From contig SYAB01000342.1 of assembly GCA_005787665.1 (NCBI GenBank), positions 1 through 10,410 of the forward strand: a DNA stretch of 10,410 nucleotides, in the 5' to 3' direction. The position numbers and the translations under genes were made by a program. This document shows, piece by piece, positions 6,378 through 10,410 of the stretch. The notes beneath the pieces were generated by a model. That model saw only the letters and a program-made list of their open reading frames with translations, ran no database searches and was not told where the DNA came from. Each line of letters begins with the position of its first letter. The first letter of the stretch is position 1. The DNA comes from Actinomycetota bacterium (GTDB lineage Bacteria > Actinomycetota > Actinomycetes > Mycobacteriales > Mycobacteriaceae).

Positions 6378-7277
6378 ATGTTGCGTCCCCGCCGTTTCCC
6401 CGACGAAGTCGATCCGGGGCCGGTTCAGATTCAGGCCCGCAGGGTGAACTTTGACGTCTCGGCGTCGCCGCTGCACTGGATTCCGGGCCATCCCGTTGCG
6501 TCCCACATGGTGAGCCTGCTCAATGTCGTGCTGCCGGCCGCTGAGCGCTGGTTCGTCGCCACCTACAACGAGGCGCTCCCGTTGGTCGGCGACGAGCGAC
6601 TCGCCGAGGACATGCGCGGCTTCATCGGCCAGGAGGCCGTCCACGCCGATACCCATGAGCGGGCCCTGCACGAGTTCATGGAACGCCAGGGGGTCGACCC
6701 GAGGCCCATCCTCGAGCAGGTCGAGTACATCGTCGGCAAGGTGCTGGCGCCCAGCACGTCCAGCGACCCACGGCGACGGCATCACCAGCTGTGCGAGCGG
6801 CTGTGGTTGATCGCCGGACTGGAGCACTACACCGCGGTGCTCGGTGACTTCGCCCTCAACTGCGCCTGGGACGACTTCGGCGCGGACCCGACCATGGTCG
6901 ACCTGTTCCGTTGGCACGGCAGCGAAGAGGTCGAACACCGCTGTGTGGCGCATGACGTCGCCACCTACTTCAATGACAGCTATCTGGCCCGGATCCGCGC
7001 CATGGCGTTGGCGATGGCGCTGATGTATTCCTTCTTCGAACGCGCCACCTATTACCTGTGTCGCACTGACCCGCAGGCCCGGATGAGCTGGTGGCGCATG
7101 GAGCGCCTGCGGATGCGTGATGCCCAGTTGCGGTTGCTGCCGAAGTTCAGCACCCTGTTCGGCCGGACGACGGCGACCTATTTCCGCCGCGACTACTCGC
7201 CGCTGGAGGTCGGTTCCACCGCGCAGGCGGTCGCATACCTGGCCACCTCTCCGGCCGCGCGCGCCGCGCACGCCTAG
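6378..7277 (+). CDS. 'Metal-dependent hydrolase' family (PF10118-like) protein with a diiron carboxylate site; probable diiron oxygenase
   Basis: A 299-aa helical protein resembling the family named 'predicted metal-dependent hydrolase' (Pfam Metal_hydrol, COG3687). Its sequence shows a full four-helix diiron ligand set: Glu56 (PAAERWF), Glu86-x2-His89 (QEAVH), Glu149 (LEHY) and Glu184-x2-His187 (SEEVEH). The ligand intervals (30, 63 and 35 residues) are close to those of methane monooxygenase MmoX (30, 65, 34) and ribonucleotide reductase R2. Extra His93 and His150 lie next to the site. Residues about 204-228 are strongly hydrophobic, so membrane or lipid contact is possible. The next gene, starting on the base after this stop, is a flavin/[2Fe-2S] reductase, which is what an oxygenase would need and a hydrolase would not. 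The substrate is unknown; a lipid or fatty-acid-like compound is only a guess. Confidence 0.83.
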   Translation: MLRPRRFPDEVDPGPVQIQARRVNFDVSASPLHWIPGHPVASHMVSLLNVVLPAAERWFVATYNEALPLVGDERLAEDMRGFIGQEAVHADTHERALHEFMERQGVDPRPILEQVEYIVGKVLAPSTSSDPRRRHHQLCERLWLIAGLEHYTAVLGDFALNCAWDDFGADPTMVDLFRWHGSEEVEHRCVAHDVATYFNDSYLARIRAMALAMALMYSFFERATYYLCRTDPQARMSWWRMERLRMRDAQLRLLPKFSTLFGRTTATYFRRDYSPLEVGSTAQAVAYLATSPAARAAHA

Positions 7278-8345
7278 ATGGTGCTGCATCGGCTGCGCGC
7301 GGCCCCCATTCCGCTGCTCGGTGTGGTCGACGCCGCGATCACCGGAATGTGGGCGCTCACCGGGCTGAGGCGCAAGGCTCCCCCGCCGGTTCGCGACCAC
7401 ACCGTCTTCCTGCAGGTGCGCGAGCGGACCCTGGTCGCCCGCGACGAGAACGTCGTGGCACTCACCCTGGCCGCCGCGGACGGATCCCGTTTGCCACCCT
7501 GGCACCCCGGCGCCCATCTCGACATCCACCTGCCCAGCGGACGGGTTCGGCAGTATTCGCTGTGCGGCGACCCCGGCCGATCCGACGCCTACCGGATCGC
7601 GGTACGCCGGATTCCCGGCGGCGGCGGGGGTTCGGTGGAGGTGCACGACGCACTGCCGGTCGGGTCCGTCGTGAGCACCAGTGGTCCTCGTAACGCTTTT
7701 CCGTTCAGCGTTCCCGGCTACGGATCCCCCGCCCGCCGGATTCGCTTCATCGCCGGGGGTATCGGCATCACCCCGATCCTGCCGATGCTGGAGTTGGCCC
7801 GGCGGCTCGGGGTGGACTGGTCGATAGTCTACCTCGGCCGGAGTGCGGACTCCATCCCCTTCGTCGATGAGGTCCGCCGATTCGGACAGCGGATCGAGAT
7901 TCGCACCGACGATGTTCACGGTGTTCCCGGCGCGGACGATCTGCTCGGCGAATGTCCCTCCAGTACAACGGTTTACGCCTGTGGGCCACCTGACATGCTG
8001 GCCGTGATCCAGCAGCGGCTGATCGGGCGCGACGATGTCGAGCTGCATGTCGAGCGGTTCGCGGCAGCGCCGGTGGCCGATGGCGCACCGTTCACCGTCA
8101 CGGTGGGTGCTGCCCGGGTGAACGTCGCGGCCGACGAGACTCTGCTCAGTGCGTTGCGAGCCGCCGGCATCAACCCCCCGTACTCCTGTCAGCAGGGTTT
8201 CTGCGGCACCTGCCGCACCCGGGTGCGCAGCGGCGTTGTGCAGCATCGGGATACGTTGCTGACCGATGTCGAGCGTGACAGCGGTCTGATGCTGACCTGC
8301 GTGTCACGGGCGCCCGCCGGCGGCCACTTGGAGCTGGATTTGTAG
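7278..8345 (+). CDS. Phthalate-dioxygenase-type reductase (flavin, NAD(P)H, [2Fe-2S])
   Basis: A 355-aa electron-transfer protein. The flavin-binding barrel has R91-Q-Y93-S94 and G98-D-P. The pyridine-nucleotide domain has GGIGITP at 160-166 and CGPPDM at 235-240. The C-terminal plant-type ferredoxin domain has Cys304-x4-Cys309-x2-Cys312 and Cys341 as [2Fe-2S] ligands. The domain order flavin-NAD-FeS is that of phthalate dioxygenase reductase and VanB, which pass electrons from NAD(P)H to an oxygenase. An extra N-terminal segment of about 35 residues (hydrophobic at about 11-30, then RRK) is not part of the usual catalytic core and may attach the protein to the membrane or to its partner. The ATG directly follows the TAG of the diiron gene (zero spacing), so the two are co-translated. 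The electron acceptor being the upstream diiron protein is inference from context. Confidence 0.92.
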   Translation: MVLHRLRAAPIPLLGVVDAAITGMWALTGLRRKAPPPVRDHTVFLQVRERTLVARDENVVALTLAAADGSRLPPWHPGAHLDIHLPSGRVRQYSLCGDPGRSDAYRIAVRRIPGGGGGSVEVHDALPVGSVVSTSGPRNAFPFSVPGYGSPARRIRFIAGGIGITPILPMLELARRLGVDWSIVYLGRSADSIPFVDEVRRFGQRIEIRTDDVHGVPGADDLLGECPSSTTVYACGPPDMLAVIQQRLIGRDDVELHVERFAAAPVADGAPFTVTVGAARVNVAADETLLSALRAAGINPPYSCQQGFCGTCRTRVRSGVVQHRDTLLTDVERDSGLMLTCVSRAPAGGHLELDL

Positions 8346-8346
8346 G

Positions 8347-8361
8347 CCCGCGTGCCGCGGG
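8347..8361. terminator. GC hairpin in the convergent gap (candidate bidirectional terminator)
   Basis: CCCGCG-TGC-CGCGGG forms a perfect 6-bp stem and occupies almost the whole 17-nt space between the reductase stop (8343-8345) and the convergent stop at 8363-8365. There is no T-run on either side, so this would be the intrinsic 'I-shaped' type often proposed in mycobacteria. Confidence 0.5.
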
Positions 8362-8362
8362 G

Positions 8363-8926
8363 TCAGCCGGCGTCCCAGGCGCTGGCCACCTGGGTGGCCA
8401 CGTCGATGATCTTGGCCTGTTGGGAAGCGGGACTGTCGATCTCCTCGGCGACGTAGGCGGCCACGAAGCGGCGGATCTCGGTGTCGACACCTCCGATGAG
8501 CCGGACGATCTCACCCCGCAGCGACTTCGACGTCACATGCACCGAAATGTCGGACGGCCGCGGCTTGGCCACATCGATCACGATCAGCAGCGGCTCGGCG
8601 GCACGCGCGGTGGCGCGCAGGGCGATGTCGCCGTCGACGATGAACCGCTGTTTGTCCAGGCGAAGGTCCACGATCAGCTCGATCACCAAGGGAATGCGTA
8701 CCGCGAAGGTGATCGTGTCGCCCAGACTGCGCCGAACGTGCGGTTGCTGGATCTTGACCCTGGCGGTGACCTTGGCCAGCCCGCCCGGCCCCTGGGCCAT
8801 CGGCCCCATCTCGACGTCCCCCCCGGCGATCTCGGCGAAGGCCGCCGCAACACGCTCCTCGGTGACCGCCTCCTCGAAGAACCGGCGACCGAATTCCTCA
8901 TAGGTGACGAAGCTGTGCGTGTGCAT
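8363..8926 (-). CDS. Conserved-looking protein of unknown function, 187 aa
   Basis: I do not recognise this family with confidence. The protein has no signal peptide, no transmembrane helix and no cysteine. Residues about 10-34 are predicted helical. Residues about 52-135 alternate hydrophobic and polar residues as in long beta strands (VTARVKIQQ, ITFAVRIPLVIELIVDLRLD, FIVDGDIALRATARA, LLIVIDVAKP, ISVHVTSKS). The C-terminus is helical (GEIVRLIGG, RRFVAAYVAEEI). A curved sheet with a helix, as in lipid-binding tubular or SRPBCC-like folds, is conceivable but not shown. The ATG at 8926 is the first in-frame candidate after a weak GGGAAAG-type ribosome site. It lies 70 nt downstream of dtd on the same strand, so an operon is likely. 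Confidence 0.75.
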   Translation of the reverse strand: MHTHSFVTYEEFGRRFFEEAVTEERVAAAFAEIAGGDVEMGPMAQGPGGLAKVTARVKIQQPHVRRSLGDTITFAVRIPLVIELIVDLRLDKQRFIVDGDIALRATARAAEPLLIVIDVAKPRPSDISVHVTSKSLRGEIVRLIGGVDTEIRRFVAAYVAEEIDSPASQQAKIIDVATQVASAWDAG

Positions 8927-8996
8927 AAGGCTTCACTTTCCCACGCCGACGGCCGATCCCGGAACGCGGTTCGGTAACAAATCGCACGCGCCGGAT

Positions 8997-9428
8997 CTAC
9001 AACTCGAGCATCACCGTGACGGGGCCGTCGTTAATCGATTCGACCTGCATATGGGCGCCGAAGACCCCGGTCGCGACCTGGGCGCCCATCTCCGCCAGTG
9101 CCGCCACCACGGCGTCGACCACCGGTTGCGCCGAGGAGGCCGGTGCGGCGCCGTTCCACGAGGGCCTGCGGCCCTTTGCCGTATCGGCGTACAGGGTGAA
9201 TTGGCTGACCACGAGGATGGGGGCACCGATATCGGCGGCTGCCTTCCCGTCGTCCAGAATGCGCAGCCGCCAGAGCTTTTCGGCCATCCGTCGGGCGGTC
9301 TCGGGCGTATCGTCATGCCTCACCCCGACCAGGACGAGCAACCCCTGGCTCCGGGGTGTGATGGATGCGACCGCCACCCCCTCCACCGATACGGTGGCTG
9401 CCGTCACCCGCTGCACCAGTGCCCGCAT
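8997..9428 (-). CDS. dtd: D-aminoacyl-tRNA deacylase
   Basis: A 143-aa protein, the usual bacterial DTD length (about 145). It begins [17 protein letters not shown] and carries both family signatures: SQFTLY at 75-80, and the NxGPVT motif with Asn133, Gly135 and Pro136 at 133-138, which sit across the dimer active site. The enzyme hydrolyses D-aminoacyl-tRNAs (and glycyl-tRNA-Ala) in the cytoplasm, protecting translation from D-amino acids. The ATG at 9428 gives the canonical N-terminus. The frame stays open upstream to 9959, but that extension has no DTD similarity, runs through a palindrome-rich intergenic region and overlaps the divergent gene, so it is rejected. No clear Shine-Dalgarno or -10 is visible upstream. 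It is the first gene of a likely two-gene unit with the 187-aa protein. Confidence 0.95.
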   Translation of the reverse strand: MRALVQRVTAATVSVEGVAVASITPRSQGLLVLVGVRHDDTPETARRMAEKLWRLRILDDGKAAADIGAPILVVSQFTLYADTAKGRRPSWNGAAPASSAQPVVDAVVAALAEMGAQVATGVFGAHMQVESINDGPVTVMLEL

Positions 9429-9491
9429 CGGATCAGCCGCCGGAGACCACGGTCGGGCACGTGAGGTGTTTCCGCATGCGGCCATCCTGCC

Positions 9492-9530
9492 CGACGGTGC
9501 CTCGGACCTCCCGCCGGCGGGCCACCGTCG
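9492..9530. repeat. Nested inverted repeats upstream of dtd
   Basis: CGACGGTG (9492-9499) and CACCGTCG (9523-9530) are perfect 8-bp complements, and the 23 nt between them contain the 12-bp palindrome CCCGCCGGCGGG (9510-9521). The 39-nt element starts 64 bp upstream of the dtd ATG. It could be an operator, a terminator for transcripts entering from either side, or a structured leader. Confidence 0.6.
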
Positions 9531-9618
9531 CGGTGTGACCGGGAACACCCCGGCAAAAGCCCGGCGACCGTTCGGCAGAGGTTGCCGATTGCCCGGCACG
9601 ACGTCACGACCGGGACAC

Positions 9619-9658
9619 GGCAGCGTTAAAGTCACTGTTAGAAGGGCACTTTGCTGTC
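9619..9658 (+). repeat. Imperfect inverted repeat ahead of the putative peptidase promoter
   Basis: CAGC (9621-9624) plus AAAGT (9628-9632) pair with ACTTT (9648-9652) plus GCTG (9653-9656), giving 9 bp with a 3-nt bulge and a 15-nt loop. It lies just before the -10-like TAGAAT at 9663, a usual place for a regulator site. Confidence 0.35.
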
Positions 9659-9662
9659 TCGG

Positions 9663-9668
9663 TAGAAT
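9663..9668 (+). promoter_or_regulatory. Possible -10 of the NlpC/P60-like gene
   Basis: TAGAAT fits TANNNT and is identical to the -10 proposed at 6344-6349. It would start the transcript near 9675 and leave a leader of about 109 nt. No -35 is recognisable. Confidence 0.3.
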
Positions 9669-9691
9669 CTCACCCCTCGTAATCGGTTGTG

Positions 9692-9778
9692 GCAAAACAG
9701 CTTTTTGCATCCTATGCAGGGTTAACACACTGAAAAGTGAGTCCCGACACAGACTTTGGGATGCCAACGATGCCGTTG
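9692..9778 (+). ncRNA. Possible structured 5' leader with alternative hairpins
   Basis: Pairings visible in the plus-strand RNA are GCAAAA/TTTTGC (9692-9697 with 9703-9708), TGCAT/ATGCA (9706-9710 with 9714-9718), CACT-GAAA-AGTG (9728-9739), and CAACG/CGTTG (9765-9769 with 9774-9778). GCATCCTA (9707-9714) can also pair with TGGGATGC (9757-9764), with one G-U. That long-range stem excludes the first two hairpins and would stack on the last. The final hairpin ends 5 nt before the GTG at 9784. No known riboswitch consensus was recognised; short pairings like these also occur by chance. Confidence 0.3.
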
Positions 9779-9783
9779 TTAGC

Positions 9784-10410
9784 GTGGTTGTCATGTTTGC
9801 TCTCGCGGCATTGATGTCGCTTATTTCGCAAGTGTCGGGCACGCCGTACATCTCCGGTGGTGACTCGCCCGCCGGGACGGATTGCTCCGGGCTGGCATCC
9901 TGGGTGGCCAACGTGGCCTCCGGCCGACCGGCTTTCGGCAGCAGGTTCAACACCGGCAATATCGAGCCGGCGTTGCTGGCGCGCGGATTCCACTACGGGA
10001 CCGCACCCAATTCGGTCGTCATCGGCTGGAACGGCGGTCATGCCGCCGTCACCCTTCCCGACGGGACCCCGGTCTCCAGCGGCGAAAGCGGCGCCGGGGT
10101 GAAGGTCGGTGGCGGGGGCGCCTACCAGCCCCAGTTCACCAACCACATGTACCTCCCGGTCGAGGCTGCGGAGATGAACACCGAGCCCGTCGCCGACGCC
10201 GCGCCGCAGAATCCGCCGCTGGAACCTGCTCCGCCGGTGATCCCGGCCGCCCCGGTGGCACCCTTCGAGCCGGAGGTCCCGCTGGACCCGGAGGCGGCGG
10301 TCGGCGAGGACGCCGCGGCCCGCGACGAGGCCCCCGCCGGTGAGGGTCCTCCTCCGCCGTCGGCCCCGGCCGCCCCTGTCGACCCGGCCGCCCCGGTGGA
10401 GCCGGCGGCC
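9784..10410 (+). CDS. Exported NlpC/P60-like cysteine peptidase with Pro/Ala-rich tail (runs off the window)
   Basis: 209 codons are visible and the 3' end is missing. Residues 1-19 form a hydrophobic leader. A catalytic module at about 20-125 follows: [20 protein letters not shown] with Cys34 in the Asp-Cys-Ser-Gly motif, [29 protein letters not shown] with probable catalytic His86, then QFTNHMYLP. This is the short NlpC/P60-type domain seen in mycobacterial exported proteins and at the end of some mycobacteriophage tape-measure proteins; it cleaves peptidoglycan peptides in characterised relatives. From residue 126 the chain is Pro/Ala/Glu-rich, typical of a wall-spanning or disordered region. 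The start is uncertain: GTG 9784 or ATG 9793, neither with a Shine-Dalgarno, and the frame is open far upstream without a better start. No phage genes lie nearby, so it is probably a host cell-wall enzyme. Confidence 0.8.
   Translation, partial: MVVMFALAALMSLISQVSGTPYISGGDSPAGTDCSGLASWVANVASGRPAFGSRFNTGNIEPALLARGFHYGTAPNSVVIGWNGGHAAVTLPDGTPVSSGESGAGVKVGGGGAYQPQFTNHMYLPVEAAEMNTEPVADAAPQNPPLEPAPPVIPAAPVAPFEPEVPLDPEAAVGEDAAARDEAPAGEGPPPPSAPAAPVDPAAPVEPAA

Larger units (their letters stand above)
9429..9783. other. 355-bp intergenic region between dtd and the NlpC/P60-like gene
   Basis: No convincing gene is present. The left half (to about 9600) is GC-rich and palindromic: CACGTG (9458-9463), CCGCATGCGG (9472-9481), an 8-bp inverted repeat (9492-9499 with 9523-9530) enclosing CCCGCCGGCGGG (9510-9521), and CCGGG/CCCGG (9539-9553). 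The right half is visibly richer in A/T, contains a possible -10 at 9663, and can form several overlapping hairpins up to the downstream start. It probably carries divergent regulatory signals for dtd and the peptidase gene. Confidence 0.75.

Noticed and set aside
5883..8246. Long minus-strand open frame of 787 codons opposite the exported protein, diiron protein and reductase
   Set aside because: It is antisense to three genes with clear family motifs. The translated product is Arg/Gly/His-rich with no recognisable domains, as expected for a high-GC shadow frame.
9466..9783. Upstream in-frame extension of the NlpC/P60-like gene from GTG 9466
   Set aside because: The frame is open, but its codons (AGA, AGG, AAA, GTT) are unlike the neighbourhood and it would place a long basic segment before a hydrophobic export leader.
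9620..9783. A recognised c-di-AMP (ydaO) riboswitch
   Set aside because: The expected conserved ydaO segments could not be found by eye; only generic hairpins are present, so it is reported as an unassigned leader.
9429..9959. N-terminal extension of dtd to 9959
   Set aside because: DTD proteins begin at MRALVQRV, and the extension has no similarity, passes through palindromic intergenic DNA and overlaps the divergent peptidase gene.
9784..10410. Prophage remnant, because the peptidase module resembles mycobacteriophage tape-measure proteins
   Set aside because: No integrase, structural gene or attachment repeat is visible. The leader sequence and Pro/Ala-rich tail fit a host exported wall enzyme.
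1..10410. CRISPR arrays, tRNA/rRNA genes, insertion sequences or transposon ends
   Set aside because: No spaced direct repeats, no tRNA-like cloverleaf with TTC loop and no transposase motifs were seen in any part of the window.

Overview
The window reads as a chromosomal segment of a fast-growing-type mycobacterium (Mycolicibacterium/Mycobacterium). This rests on very high GC, GTG/ATG starts, G/C-ending codons, and a gene pair laid out like M. tuberculosis Rv2435c-Rv2434c (recalled from memory, not searched). There are no IS elements, tRNA or rRNA genes, CRISPR arrays or prophage blocks; it is ordinary chromosome with several lightly characterised operons.

Left part (1-4219): the 3' end of malQ (4-alpha-glucanotransferase) is followed 3 nt later by a small NUDIX hydrolase. 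The NUDIX stop overlaps the stop of a convergent two-gene minus-strand operon. That operon starts with a 717-aa membrane receptor (double-Cache-like sensor, HAMP, class III cyclase domain). Three nt after it comes a 478-aa MscS-type channel with a C-terminal cyclic-nucleotide-binding fold. Both halves of this apparent 'cyclase plus cyclic-nucleotide-gated channel' system have lost canonical residues: four of six catalytic positions in the cyclase, and the conserved Glu and Arg of the phosphate-binding cassette in the channel. It may have become a sensor-to-channel relay that does not use ordinary cAMP chemistry.

Middle part (4220-8345): a 104-bp divergent region holds a perfect 7-bp GC hairpin and a -10 box placed for a leaderless mRNA. 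It separates the receptor from an FeS-type (6-4) photolyase/cryptochrome that carries all four cluster cysteines and the active-site His/Tyr residues at PhrB-like spacing. A small exported PASTA-like protein with its own promoter and ribosome binding site follows. Next is a stop-to-start-abutted pair: a protein of the 'predicted metal-dependent hydrolase' family with a complete E/ExxH/E/ExxH diiron ligand set, and a flavin/NAD(P)H/[2Fe-2S] reductase. Together they look like a two-component diiron oxygenase rather than a hydrolase.

Right part (8346-10410): a GC hairpin fills the 17-nt gap to a convergent minus-strand pair, dtd (D-aminoacyl-tRNA deacylase) and a 187-aa protein of unknown function. 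A 355-bp intergenic region rich in palindromes and potential RNA hairpins follows. It precedes a plus-strand exported NlpC/P60-like cysteine peptidase with a Pro/Ala-rich tail that runs off the end of the window.
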